In this document: in pieces, positions 49,335 to 61,520 of the stretch
Numbering within the stretch: the first letter of the stretch is position 1
Layout of the letters: the number at the start of each line of letters is the position of its first letter
Assembly: GCF_014356525.2 (NCBI RefSeq)
Contig: NC_052505.1
Coordinates: 46,897,969 to 46,961,968, forward strand
Direction: 5' to 3'
DNA from: Nilaparvata lugens
Lineage: Eukaryota; Arthropoda; Insecta; Hemiptera; Delphacidae
DNA length: 64,000 nucleotides
The notes under the pieces: model-generated
Databases searched by the model: none
Told to the model about the DNA's origin: nothing
What the model saw: the letters and a program-made list of their open reading frames with translations, nothing else
Program-made: the position numbers and the translations under genes

Positions 49335-49776
49335 ATCTGGTGTGGCGCACTCACACAACTTTCCTTGCCGTTATGAAAATTGATCAACTGACGCTAGTGT
49401 TTCCGCGCATCTCAAGTCTACTATTCAAAGATATGAGACAGCTGGTGATAGGTCAATAACGCTGGAGACACACGAAGTCTGTTATATCTTCGTAGTGAAT
49501 GATTTAATAGAACCAACAGTTTCAAATATAATAATCACATTTTCTCGGATTTCAAGCTTATTTTCAATTTTAGGAGAAAATGTCACTGGACATTAATTGC
49601 AGAGATTTTCATGCTCAATCTTTTTCACTTGAATTTTTTTGTTCAAATTGTATCTGAAGCCTGATAATTGGAAATCTAAAATCAAACTTTGCAGAGATGG
49701 GGCGATGCTTCTGAAATTTTTACAGATATGCGACTCGTGGCAGTCGATAGAGCTTATCGATGACTTTTTTAAGTAA

Positions 49777-49817
<41 letters not shown>

Positions 49818-49910
49818 CAATACCCAAAAACCACTTTTTTGGACTCAGGGGACTTTGAAACGTATAGAAATTTAGAAATTGGGGTACCTTAATTTTTTTC
49901 GAAAAGCAAT
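49335..49910 (-). mobile_element. ACTTTCCTTGCC-family element D, end-truncated
   Basis: Starts atctggtgtggcgcactcac right after element C and continues through the family core in minus orientation. It carries a short CA tract (49778-49814) and stops at cgaaaagcaat (49910), without the last 35 or so bases seen in complete copies. Elements C and D are head to tail. Confidence 0.8.
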
Positions 49911-50121
49911 AATCTAAAAAGGAAAAATCTCAAAATGTTCAAGAAGATGATGTGGTTCCCATTAGCGTTTATTCCATGTTAGTACTATCACCAATTTTTC
50001 TTCAGTAGCAGTGGGTAAGAGGGTTCTCGGCATAAAATACTTCATGGATACTTGATGTAACTCATGGATTCTCTCTGACTCATTCTATCTTCTTTTAAAA
50101 GTTCACTCCGGATTGGAATAT
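49911..50121. other. Spacer downstream of the candidate secreted-protein gene
   Basis: AT-rich DNA between element D and the poly(A) signal of the minus-strand candidate gene. Nothing recognised. Confidence 0.4.
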
Positions 50122-50127
50122 TTTATT
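50122..50127 (-). promoter_or_regulatory. Poly(A) signal AATAAA
   Basis: On the minus strand, AATAAA lies 33 bases after the final TAA of the candidate gene (50163-50161), a normal position for a 3' end signal in a compact transcript. Confidence 0.5.
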
Positions 50128-50160
50128 GTGTTTAATAACAAATCACATATACAATGAAAA

Positions 50161-50484
50161 TTAGTTTAATTTGTAGCAATATTGTTGCTTTAAATCATAC
50201 TTGTATAAATGATCCATTTCCAGAATGTCTATTGCCTTACCGTCTCTAATATACAAAGCTCCAGGTGTGACTTGGACAGAACCATGACACTGTTATGTTA
50301 GTAACTGACTACCTGTATGATGGACTGAACCCTCCATTAAACAACATTTCCTGGGCTGACGGAGGTCTTTATTGAGAGACTGGTCAAATAGGCAAGGAGC
50401 TTTTCTCGAGACACTTGCATAGTGATGGTAGGTTGCACCAGCAAGAAGCGGGAGCAAAGATAAGACCAGCACAGAAAGCAGCAT
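50161..50484 (-). CDS. Candidate small secreted protein with one in-frame stop
   Basis: A single minus-strand frame of 108 codons starts at an ATG (50484) in a good insect context (ccaacATG). Residues 1-17 (MLLSVLVLSLLPLLAGA) form a clear signal peptide. Then come a Cys (31), a RKCC pair (47-48) and SVHHTGSQLLT. A TAA follows at codon 64 (50295-50293). The same frame continues as QCHGSVQVTPGALYIRDGKA and on to LKQQYCYKLN, ending in TAA at 50163-50161. Five Cys in all. The pattern RKCC, then PG-LY--DG, then YC, loosely recalls Methuselah-type receptor ectodomains, but this is only a resemblance. The part after the stop is as protein-like as the part before, which suggests a recent nonsense mutation, stop readthrough (TAA followed by C is a weak stop context) or a base error. 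Leader and poly(A) signals fit a compact one-exon gene. Confidence 0.45.
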
Positions 50485-50510
50485 GTTGGTGGAAAAGCCA
50501 ACCCAGTTTG

Positions 50511-50534
50511 TTAAATGACAAACAGATTTGTCAT
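50511..50534 (-). promoter_or_regulatory. Upstream ORF inside a leader hairpin
   Basis: Upstream of the candidate start by 26 bases lies an 8-codon upstream frame (ATG to TAA, encoding MTNLFVI). It sits on a perfect 10-bp inverted repeat with a 4-base loop (aaatgacaaa at 50513-50522 and tttgtcattt at 50527-50536). If transcribed, the leader could fold and reduce initiation at the main ATG. Function is inferred. Confidence 0.35.
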
Positions 50535-50544
50535 TTTGACAAAT

Positions 50545-51524
50545 GATGGGGTGCTCTGCTCACGGCTTCAACGTCACTCCTCACTCTGAATTCCTTTTGC
50601 TGGTGTCCTCCTACTCCTCCTCGCACCCATAATGCCATCCTTTTACTTTTGGAATCCCCCTATCCTCTCCATTTGCCTCATTTTTGCTTTCTTGGAGGCA
50701 ACATTGGCTTTGGACCGCAACTAGGTACAGCGCCTGCCTTTTCTTGCTGTCATACGGAGAGCAGCAGCCAGCAAGCACTAAGGCATTCAACATCATTGCA
50801 GTCACTCGACAGGCCTAACAAAAATAAATCACTCTCTCGCCACCAAAGCAATCACTTCTATTCCGAACCCTTTCTTGCTCATTCACTTTATACTCACCTT
50901 TCTCACACTTATCTGAGGACCATCAAATAATGTATAAAAGCATTTTAAAAAAGTAGAAATTCAGGAAATCCTGGCTTGTCACTATTTACGTTTCAAATAG
51001 TAGTTGATGGGAACTCTCGTTCTCATCAGATATCTGAGTTATCGAAAATATCTTAAATATATCAAAATCCTTTTCTCAAGTTGATGATGCATCTCAAAAC
51101 TCATCGTGGGAATAAGAGAACTAAGAATGATGGGAGTTCATATCACACCAGAAACTGGAATATAGTTTATAACACTTGAACATTATTGGGTTATTATTTG
51201 AATCAATTTCTCTAGAAAAAGGGAGCATGAGAGTTAGAATATTATTTAGAAGACAGTGATTATATTGCTGTAAGTTGGCCGATTCCAAAGTTGAAATGTT
51301 ATTAAAAATGTAAAATAACTTTATTGTTATTGAGACAAATTGCAGCTTGATTTGAAACAGAATCGATGAAAATATTGGGTCTCATAGCAACGGCATTGTT
51401 ATCTGCTTAGTTCAGCCTACCTGCTGAAATCTGGAATAGAGTGATTTTTAGTACTAAGATGAGTATTGAGAAGTATTATTTGTGATCAACCTGATCATGA
51501 ATGATTAAAAAAAACTCCAAGATT
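50545..51524. other. Upstream region of the candidate gene, no further gene
   Basis: Open frames on both strands at 50611-50930 are unsupported. A TATA-like gtataaaagc lies at about 50932-50940 on the plus strand, pointing away from the candidate gene. No minus-strand TATA was seen. Confidence 0.3.
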
Positions 51525-51640
51525 GAGTCATTTTTTCTATAAATGTACGTCTTTAAATGAGACGCACATGTTATCAAGAAGACTTGGAGATCTTACTCCG
51601 ATCTCAATAAAGGCAATAATAAATCAATCAATCGATCAAT
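51525..51640 (+). mobile_element. 3' tail of a LINE-type retrotransposon (candidate)
   Basis: A short frame containing HFFYKCTSLNETHML and RRLGDLTPISIKAI resembles the extreme C-terminus of CR1/Jockey-like reverse transcriptase proteins, which end in an H-x-C-type finger and an LG-L-PIS motif. It is followed by caataaaggcaataat and a (aatc)n-like tail (atcaatcaatcgatcaatc). Only about 115 bp survive. Confidence 0.4.
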
Positions 51641-51763
51641 CTCTTTTCAATACGTCATGTTATATCCTGCGTAGAGTGACTAGTGTCCTTTTATACTATG
51701 CAGTGTAATATTGAGAACTATGTAGTTATTTAAGTTTAAGTATTATACTTCTTTATAATACTT

Positions 51764-51970
51764 ACTAGCCGTCAGGCTCGCTTCGCTCGCCATATCCGTC
51801 TAGCCAGGGGGCTCCACCCCCTGGACCCCCGACTGGATCGTCCAAGAATGAGATTAGCAGGCTCGCTTCGCTCGCCTGAATTTTTATCATGTTAGGACAA
51901 TCCAGTCGGGGGTCCAGACTAAACGTCTGACTAAACGGATATGGCGAGCGAAGCGAGCCTGACGGCTAGT
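51764..51970. repeat. Inverted repeat of Helitron 3' ends
   Basis: Arms 51764-51843 and 51895-51970 are inverted copies. About 35 bases of the outer end match exactly (actagccgtcaggctcgctt, then cgctcgccatatccgt), and the inner ggacccccgactggat block matches again. The left arm carries an extra hairpin ccaggggg-ctcca-ccccctgg (51804-51824). A third copy of ggctcgcttcgctcgcc lies in the loop at about 51860-51876. Confidence 0.9.
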
Positions 51971-52417
51971 AATATAATATTCCCAGGATTGAAGTAGCAG
52001 TGCCCAATCAATTTTTCCGCGATAAATGCATTTAAATCTTCAACTTGGTGCCAACCTAACAAAGTCAACTCAACTTAATGCCAACCTGACAAAATTATTA
52101 ATTTAGTTGCCAGTTAACAACTGTTTCGAAGAGGTACTCTATCTAGATTATAGTTCTATAGTAACATATGATATGGAAATTTCAATTATAATTAAGAGAT
52201 TGGGAGAAGAAGAATATACATGCTGAAAGACGAACTTTAAACCCTTAAAAACAACCCTTAGAGTTGAAATATTGCCAAAAGATTTCTTAGTGCGCCTCTA
52301 AAGGGCCAACTGAACATACCTACCAAATTTGAACGTTTTTGGTCCGGTAGATTTTTAGTTATGCGAGTGAGTAAGTGAGTGAGTGAGTGAGTGTAATTTC
52401 GCTTTTATATATATAGA
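51765..52417 (-). mobile_element. Helitron-like element with inverted duplicated 3' end
   Basis: On the minus strand it starts TC after an A (tctatatatataaaagcg at 52417) and ends CTAG before a T (51768-51765), with gagcgaagcgagcc just upstream. This fits the Helitron rule of 5' TC, 3' CTRR and an A/T target. A repeated cactcact run lies near the 5' end (52370-52392), followed by the ttagttatgcg and cggtagattttt blocks that I recall from abundant arthropod Helitron-like repeats. A second 3' end, with its own CTAG-T (51966-51970), lies inverted on the plus strand. No Rep/helicase gene, so non-autonomous. Confidence 0.6.
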
Positions 52418-54956
52418 TTAAGAGCTAGTTGGTCAATTTCCACTTGTTGATTATACGTTTCAACATGTTAGTGATTCTGTCTTTGAAGGTAGTTAGAACA
52501 ATATTGAACAGATTACAGAACTCTACTGGAACTTAAGATATTTCCAAGTAATTGAGTACTAAACTTCTCTTCGAGATCATCTTATTATTCGAGCTGTACT
52601 TTCATCTCATCTGCTCGATTGTCCCTCTCAATTAATGTCAATCAATCGAGAATTATCACAACAGAGCTAGTTCAACTGTTCTCCAGATGAAAGCTCGTTT
52701 ATTTGAAAGCTCCCAAAACTCTGAAATAATTATCAAATTATACAACTGTTTATCACTTGTTAATTGATGGCCCCCATTGATTTAGATTCGCTAATATCCA
52801 CAAACTTCAATTTGATAGAAGTAGAGAAGCCTCCAATCAACTTGAATTCAACAATCCACTATATGATTCCTCAACAAAGTCAATTTAAGTCACAAAAATT
52901 CAAGATGAATAAGTGCGCTCCTACTCCAGGAATTTTAACATTAGAATTAAATGTTTTGATAGAACAAGGAATAAATTTTTCTATACAGTCGATCGATATT
53001 GTGGTAAATTTATTTGCACCTAAAAGCCTTTCTACTGATTTTGAACTTATTTCAGGAAAATGAACGGACTCACCGAATAATATACCCAATGTTAGCTATT
53101 TTCCTCTAGTCGGTAGAGCAACAGTATAGTATCTACTTTAATCATTAGCAATCACACATAACAGGCTTATATCACTTTCGAATTTCCTTTATTATTTTTC
53201 ACAGCCAAATTTCGATTTTTACTACCGGACGAGCACGTCTACACACTTTGTCCGACCCGGGAGATAATACAAGCTTAGTCCTTGCAAGGCTAGAATCTAG
53301 TTTCCTGGCAGTGTCTGACAATGGTGGGGTCGAGCACGAGTGAGAAAATAATGGAATAAAAAACTCGATGGAATGAAAATTATCATTCTTCTGTTATTAG
53401 CGCGCGGCAAATACATACACATGTATTCAAAATCATAATGAAATAAAAATTATTATGTGCTCCGATATTGATCAGGAGAGCAAAGCTAGTCTAGTTGCCA
53501 ACCGAACTAAAAACATTGTACAACTGCTTTGGAAATTCCTTGTTCCCATAAGCAATCATCATCATTCTACTAGCAAATACCATCTCGCCGCCCGGCAATT
53601 GTTAGGATACAAAAGAGTATGCATACAATAAATAAAAAAGAAATGAATTGAAATAAAACATTCAATAAGTGGAAATATTTCCTCTGCTTTAAAGAGCAAT
53701 TTCCTACTCCATGGACAAAAGAGTGACCAAGTTCTTCCAATATCTTTCACTAGAAGCTGTTGGATTGTTCATACCGAAAATCATTTGGTTGTATCCGCTC
53801 AATCTATACCACAATGTAGATGATAGCCTAACATGTTGAAAAATGAGTTTGAAAGGAAAATCCCAACTTGTGGTTGAGGAAATAGGGCTTGAAAGGCAAG
53901 AGCTTGGCCAAGGAATGCCAGACAGAAAGATAAAAGATAAGTAGAGAAAGAATGACAAATAGCCGAATTAATAGAAAAACTGTCATTCCAAGAAGAGAAG
54001 AACATGTTGAAGAAGGAGAAGGGGTGGAAACAAGAGCTTTGGAAGAGGAGGGTCCCGTTTTAGTCGCCATGATCTGCTGTGGGTGTATTCTTTCCTTGAG
54101 TACTGAGTCTACCTTTTTCGACTATTCTGTTTCCCCCAACCAACAAAGGAGGATAAAGAATCTTTTTACAGAATTATTAATTGATGAATAAGAAGCAAAA
54201 CACTGAGTAGTTCAATCAATTCAGTAGAATTCAGTAAATTCGAAAAAAAAGTCCGTAAGACGCATATTATTCGAAATATATGTGAAAAACCTAGGAATGG
54301 TACTCTCAAACCACTCCCACACCCTTAGCATATGTGGTGAGGGTGAGGTATTTTGATATGCTTACCCTCTAACCATCTCCAAAAGAGCTACTAGGTCAAA
54401 AGTTGAGTTTCAAACTTATCGCTCTATACCTTTTTCTGAAACATTCGTTGTCTGGTCTATGAGTTTAGAGGGTAAAATTGAGAATCACATTTCTGAGAGA
54501 GTATAACAATTAATTCAATATTAGAAAGTTTGACACGCAGGAATGAATGATAGCTCTTCACAACTGGTTGACAGCAATAATTATTATGAATTTATTAATT
54601 GAGGTGGCTTTGTCATCTGAAGAACATTTTTTGAGTGGTGGGAAGGTGATATTGTGATAGATTTCTATCAGATTCTTTGAAAATAGAGTTTTGGTTTCGG
54701 TTTTTTTACCATTATCAATATTCCAATACACCATCATCAACCATTATCAATAACAAACAATTTGCAGTTTAGAGTTCATGTTCCTCAAAAAACTGTGATT
54801 ATACCTATATTACATCATAAATTTGCTTGATTAAGAAGAAATGAAATGAATGAATGAATAATCAATTGATTTACCGGTGAGTATCTTGATCTCTCCTTAT
54901 CATCATTTTTTGAACTCTGTCAGCTAGTTTATGAAAGATACTGATTTTGGTAGAAG
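52418..54956. other. Intergenic DNA, weak open frames only
   Basis: A 98-codon ATG-started frame at 52767-53063 (plus) and an 80-codon minus frame at 54070-53828 (start MATKTGPSSSKALVSTP, then one hydrophobic helix TVFLLIRLFVILSLLIFYL) are the longest. Both lie near the length expected by chance and match no family I know. The second overlaps another open frame on the plus strand. Confidence 0.3.
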
Positions 54957-55020
54957 TGATAAAGTGATAAAAGTGATGAAAGTGATGAAAGTGATAAAAG
55001 TGACAAAGATAAAGTGATAT
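54957..55020. repeat. Short (AAGTGATR)n minisatellite
   Basis: About 64 bp of irregular aagtgata and aagtgatga units. Confidence 0.85.
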
Positions 55021-55715
55021 CTATCCATAATAAAACACTAGAATATTGTATTATAGAACTATACAATTGTCACACTGAAGATGACACCATAGGCCTAGGT
55101 GTTGAAACATGTTTGTAACTTTCTGATAGATTCGTGAAATTTTTAGATTATATTATTCTATAGTGAGGTCCACGTTATAATGACAGTATTTGATTAACTT
55201 TGATGTTGCTGTCCTTGTCTATCATTCGATAAAGCAGGTACTACTATCATTTTCTAGCTCCGCAACGATGCCAAATCTTTTTTTGACAGTGTTGAAACAT
55301 AATATATCAAGGCAGAGAATCGGCAACGCTGTTCTCCTATCTTCATCCACTGCCATTATAACGTGGACCTCATTATAGTGTTCTATTATTAGCTGATGAA
55401 AATGTACTGTGACATTATACAATGTTCTAACCTTGGAAGAGATAGAAATTGAACACCTGATATCTTTCAAACCGTTTACTGCCTAAGCTGATAAAATCAC
55501 ACTCTTCTCTCCTCATCTTTATACTATTTATCACCATGTTCCTTAAAATACTATTAAAAACTCAATTATTCCAATTTTAGTCATATCTCTTCCAATTTCT
55601 ATGAGCTCCAACACGACTCTCCTATCATCTTCCCTTGCAATTCCTTGATTGCATTTAAAACTTTAGGTCTATAATAGGTGCTTTTTAGTATAATCAATAC
55701 TCACTCATACTTATT
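55021..55715. other. Intergenic DNA, nothing recognised
   Basis: Opposing short open frames near 55190-55470 overlap on both strands. One boundary block (gaggtccacgttataatgaca at 55164-55184) recurs inverted (ataacgtggacctcattatag near 55357-55378), so this part may be a small inverted-repeat element of about 210 bp. Confidence 0.4.
55164..55378. repeat. Short inverted repeat bounding about 215 bp
   Basis: The left end tgaggtccacgttataatg and the right end cattataacgtggacctca are inverted copies. The left is flanked by ctatag and the right by ttatagtg, so the inverted match extends a little further outward. This fits a small MITE. No target-site duplication was fixed. Confidence 0.6.
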
Positions 55716-56860
<1,145 letters not shown>

Positions 56861-57676
56861 AATAACGTTCAATCAGTCCACTAATGATATTTCAAGCTCC
56901 GTAATTTTCTCAATAATCAAAGAGTATTCCACGTAGTTCTAAGTAAGGAATAAATGAAAAATGAAGGTTTTGTAACTGCATTGATCTGAACTCTTGCATT
57001 CATCTGCTAATAGCTGTGTTATTTCCTCAATTGAGTTCTTGAATTATTTCACGTATTTGCATAGAGGCAGAATCAATAGCGTTTGTAGACTCAAACGAGA
57101 AGCATAGAATGAACGCTGACGTGAAGGTGTCTCAAACTGTTGGAAACGGGTCAAAGTGAAGTTTCGTTTCATCAGAGGTCCAAACGTCAAAGAGCGACGC
57201 ACTTGGCGTGCCAAACTACTTCTACTCTAATAGTTTATCGAGCTGTAAGCAATGAGCCGTAACCAATAGCCAATCGAGCTTCGGAGAAGTCAGGTCTCCT
57301 CCAAATGACTCAAGTGCTTGCTGGAATTCGATTGATGATCTTGTTGTTTCAGCTGCAACTCATCCAAATGACACTCCTCAAGTAATCATATTATGAACAC
57401 TGACGAATTGATAGTTTCACACAGTAGTACTTGATACCTTTTGACACGGACGAAAGTAGGCTTATAGTGTTTTCTTTGCTTTGTGCTAAGAGCATTCTAT
57501 TCTTTTCTCCCAAACATCGATGTGCTGTATCTTATTTTGAAGAATATGAATCATAGTAGTTCTCATTTCAAATGAATGATGACATAATATAGGCTACTAC
57601 TGAATTATGATTTGTATGATACAGGATTAGTGAAAACCATGGAGATATTTCAATATCTCTCTGACAAGGTTATCAT
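56861..57676. other. Intergenic DNA, nothing recognised
   Basis: No supported gene, RNA or repeat. Confidence 0.4.
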
Positions 57677-58145
57677 GACTGTATACATTGGGAACACTTT
57701 GAATTATATAAACTACTTTTCTGTCACTTCAAAATTTTGGTCAGCCATCTTGCATTCGCCATTTTGAAACTAACTGCATTTTTGTAAACGGAAGAGTGAT
57801 AATATGATACATGATTTTGATGCAGAATTTCAGGATAGAATGTATGTCGAAACCCGCACATCGATATCTCAAAACCGTTTTGAAGTTATTCACGTTAAAA
57901 GATACTAAAAATCACACAAGAGAACTAAATAAATGAGTAAACTTAGAAACGTTTGAGATATCGATGTGCGGGTTTCGCCTTTCATTTTCACTTAAAATTC
58001 TGTATTATAATGACCACCATCCAATTGAGAAAAAAATTAAGTTGGATTCATAATGGCGAATCCAAGATGGTGAACCAATATTTTGGAGTGTCAGAAAAGT
58101 AGTTTTTTAATTGGAATAGGATCCCCAATTGAACCTACAGTCGCA
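57677..58145. mobile_element. Foldback element with about 210-bp arms
   Basis: The left arm (57677-57890) and right arm (57935-58145) are inverted, diverged copies. Matching pairs include actacttttctg and cagaaaagtagt, gccatcttgcattcgccat and atggcgaatccaagatggt, and the nearly exact gaaacccgcacatcgatatc pair (57850-57875 and 57955-57978). The element is non-coding. A partial relative lies at 4062-4200. Confidence 0.75.
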
Positions 58146-59935
58146 ATACCATCTTTGTAGAAGGAATATTAATCTGTTTCCAAAATCTTCACCAATCCTG
58201 TATATCATTATGAGCGTATGGATGAGCTGAAGTACAACGTGATCACTTGAAGTGCCGCTATAGCTCTCTACTGCCTGGACAGGAATCCCTGCTGTCTGAC
58301 TCACAAGATTTGCTGCCGTAGTTTATTGAAGCAGTTATGAAATAACTAGATTGTGTCAGTTGTGACATTATTTTCCATTATCATGACTCAGAGGATTTAC
58401 ATAATTCTAAAAATAGCTAACAGAACAATTATGTATTGATTGAGCCCCTCACCATTTTCATTGTCTAAATTGCTTGTAATTAGGTCCAGTATTACGTTCA
58501 CAGTGACTTTCAGTCATTTCCTAATCGTAGAAATAGTTGTATTATAAACTAAGTTCAATAAATCAATTCATCCACAACTGACTGATGGAAAAAGATTGAC
58601 GAGACAAACTCGAGGCTGAACCCGAAATCATTATGAACTGGCATAATGAGTTGTCGGACACTAGAAGGATGTTGTAGAGTGTGACAGTCCAAACGATGCC
58701 ATCCTCTACAAATTTCAAAGTTAGAAACAGTTGATGACTTTCCCTGGCAAAATTTCTGGAGCCGAGCCTTTTTTTGTTTTGTCGTTCCTATTGCAAATGC
58801 TGAACGATTCGAACTGCTATAGAGGCGCATAGAAAACCAGAGAAGAAAATTATTTTTCACTTTATCGGAGACGGAAGGGAAAAGTTTGCAGCGAATCATC
58901 TTGCACTCGGAGGCGCAGAGTAAATACAAGATGGAGAAATAAAAAGAAACGTTCTGTTTTATGTTTGTTTAGCGGTACGAATCTGAGGAGCCATGGCCCC
59001 GTGCTTTTTTCAGAGATGAACGACGACAGTCTCGTTTAGAACATCTTTACAAAAACCTGCACCTCTCCCCCCACAATGAACCAACTCCTCCCTCTCCGTC
59101 AACCACCACGATGACACAGCATTTCTCCTAAAAGACATTTCCGAGCTTCACTTTACTACTATTCCTCCGCTTACAATCTCAACAGGAAATCTTAAAAATT
59201 ATCATCATCAACTAGACGAGAAGATACTACTTGCCTTGCTTCGTGGAATGAAATTTTCTTAGATGATAAATTATAGTAAAACTGAATTTCAGTGATCTAT
59301 GTCACTGAGATTTTGTATGTTCATTCTCGCTCCACTATTACTGTATGAAGCTCCCACAGTTGAGTGGCAGAATGTTGCAACATCCCACTCCATTAAATTG
59401 GACCACATTATCTTATAGCGGACTAATTATAAATGTAAAATCATATTGTATAGTATTTCTTTCATGATGAAAACCCTCAAACTGGGGTTAGTTTAGAGGA
59501 CTGGAATTCGTCTTCAAGTGAATACATGTCATAATGGATGAAATAATGAAATCATAATCTTTTTCAGAAAAATTTTTTTTGATAATAACTAGTTGTTTGG
59601 AAGTTGATAAAGTATCTTCTCTTGGGGAAGTAGGTTAGTAGTGTGGTTGAAGATATTGAATTACAAGGATTGACTTGGATACTGTATGGAATAGGCAGTC
59701 CATTCAAACCAAACATACATGGCGAGAAAGGCACTTAAGCAAAGATAAAATTGACTGTATCACTGACTCACTGTGAAGTTGAATTTTGGGTTGATATGTC
59801 CCGAGTCTTGATTGTCTCATTTAATCAGCAAATAGTTTCTCTGATATAGACAGTAAACTACTGAGTAGCATTTCTAAGTAGCAAGGCTACTTAGTTTCAG
59901 AGTTGTCTCACTTTGAGCGAGTAAAAAGTAAATTC
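58146..59935. other. Intergenic DNA, nothing certain
   Basis: A 124-codon minus frame (58929-58555) is the longest non-repeat, non-RTE frame in the window. It has no recognised motif, and the length is within chance for this much sequence. Confidence 0.3.
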
Positions 59936-59939
59936 GTAT

Positions 59940-60075
59940 GGCTTTTGGTGGTGGGGAGTCCCTTGCGGGAATGTCCCACCGCCTGAATATATAATTTAAG
60001 CCGTCAATGGGCCTTACGACTGTCATACTTCAGCCGGGACCGACAATTTAACGTGCCCAAATATCTTTCCACTCC
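59940..60075 (+). repeat. Possible conserved dispersed element
   Basis: The sequence ggtggggagtcccttgcggg with the following cgtcaatgggccttacgac and agccgggaccgacaatttaa is far more structured than its surroundings. It resembles a sequence I recall as dispersed in several insect genomes. The word ctttgagcgagt flanks it on both sides (59913 and 60077). Identity and class are unconfirmed. Confidence 0.35.
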
Positions 60076-60392
60076 CTTTGAGCGAGTGATACATTACTAT
60101 CCGGTGTTTGTTTAAAAGTACATCATATAATATCTTCATTAATCACAATCAGGTTATCATCAGTTAACAGAAAATTTTTATAGTAATGTAGTATTATTCA
60201 ACCTCAAATACAAATGAGATTCATTGTCAATCGACCTATCACATACACTGAAACTTAGCACGATGTAATGGTAGACTAATTAAAGGCTATGAATATTGAA
60301 AGTCCACATCGATAACACGAATATCATATGAATGATCAAGTGAGGGAAAGGAATCATCTTTATTATCTCTCACCTCATTGTCCTTGAACTAG

Positions 60393-61520
60393 GTTTACAC
60401 TATGCCCTGCTATAAGTTCAAAAAGTGACACTGGAGATCTGCTATATAGCAGTTTTAAGCCTATTTTCTCAGCTATATAGCAGAAAATGAGCTATCCAAA
60501 ATTTTCGGTAATCATCAAAGATAATCTGAGCTATATGTAGCTCTTCTACATATATAGCTCTGCTACATGTCAATTATTGTTTATAACAGAGCTAGATGTA
60601 GCTGCTCTGTCCTTGAAGGAAGGCTGCCGCAGCTGTTTACTGCTGTTTGCAGTATTGTTTAGTGCCTGCTGTTTACACCAGATATACTGTACTCATTTGT
60701 TGTCAGAGTGCTAGTAGGTTACTGCGCATTGCGAGCATTTCTTTCTGATTCATATATTATTGTGCAATGATGAAGAGTGAATTCGACTGGAATAGAAACA
60801 GAATTTCACAACATCTTCTTTCTCTTCCCTGCGCTGAAAATATCATAGTAGCTGCGGCGAAAGCAGCGGCTGCAAGAACTACTTTCTTCTTCGGCATCTC
60901 GCTGGGAATTGAGCAGTGAATACTGGTTTATTCCAAACTATAATATGTAGCTCTGCTACAAGTAATGGCATCAAAATGGCAGCACAGAGAAGAAGAAGAA
61001 GATATTGGTTAATTTTGTATCTATTCCAGTCAAATTTACTCTCCATCATTGCACAATAATATATAAATGAAAAATAAATGCTCGCAATGCGCAGTAACCT
61101 ACTAGCACTCTGACAACAAATGAGTACAGTATATCTGGTGTAAACAGCAGGCACTAAACAATACTGCAAACAGCAGTAAACAGCTGCGGCAGCCTTCCTT
61201 CAAGGACAGAGCAGCTACATCTAGCTCTGTTATAAACAATAATTGACATGTAGCAAAGCTACATCTACCAGAGCTATATATAGCTCTGCTACATGAAATT
61301 AGCGTTAAATCTACTTATAGCAGAACTACATCTAGCAGTGCTACATAGGGCTGTAGCAGACTCTAGGACTCTAGAGTCTAGGACTCTAGACTCTAGGACT
61401 CTGTAGGACTCTAGCAGAGCTATATGTAGCTCAAATTTTATATAGCTCTGATATATAGCAGAGCTATATAGGCTATGTAGGTTATATAGCTATATAGCTC
61501 TCCAGCAACATAGTGTAAAC
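60393..61520. mobile_element. Foldback transposon-like element, 1.13 kb
   Basis: Outer ends are perfect 12-bp inverted repeats, gtttacactatg (60393-60404) and catagtgtaaac (61509-61520). Inside lie large inverted arms of about 275 bp (60562-60836 and 60980-61254) around a loop of about 140 bp. Between arms and ends are strings of agctctgctacatgtagc- and ctatatagcagagc-like words. Both arms can encode a similar peptide, SEFDWNRNRISQHLL on plus and SKFDWNRYKINQYLL on minus, so a captured or ancestral coding start may be included. Transposon superfamily unknown; no target-site duplication fixed. Confidence 0.75.
61359..61420. repeat. Short ggactctag minisatellite
   Basis: Irregular repeats of gactctag and its complement ctagagtc over about 60 bp, within the foldback element. 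Confidence 0.8.

Noticed and set aside
50293..50313. A 23-base intron removing the stop codon of the small secreted protein
   Set aside because: gtagtcagttactaacataacag has donor- and acceptor-like ends, but 23 bases is too short for a spliceosomal intron and its removal would shift the frame.
52767..53063. 98-codon ATG-started plus-strand frame
   Set aside because: Poor start context, no homology and no poly(A) or splice signals; near the expected chance maximum.
58555..58929. 124-codon minus-strand frame
   Set aside because: No recognisable motif, no signal sequence, and the length is plausible by chance in 64 kb of six-frame AT-rich sequence.
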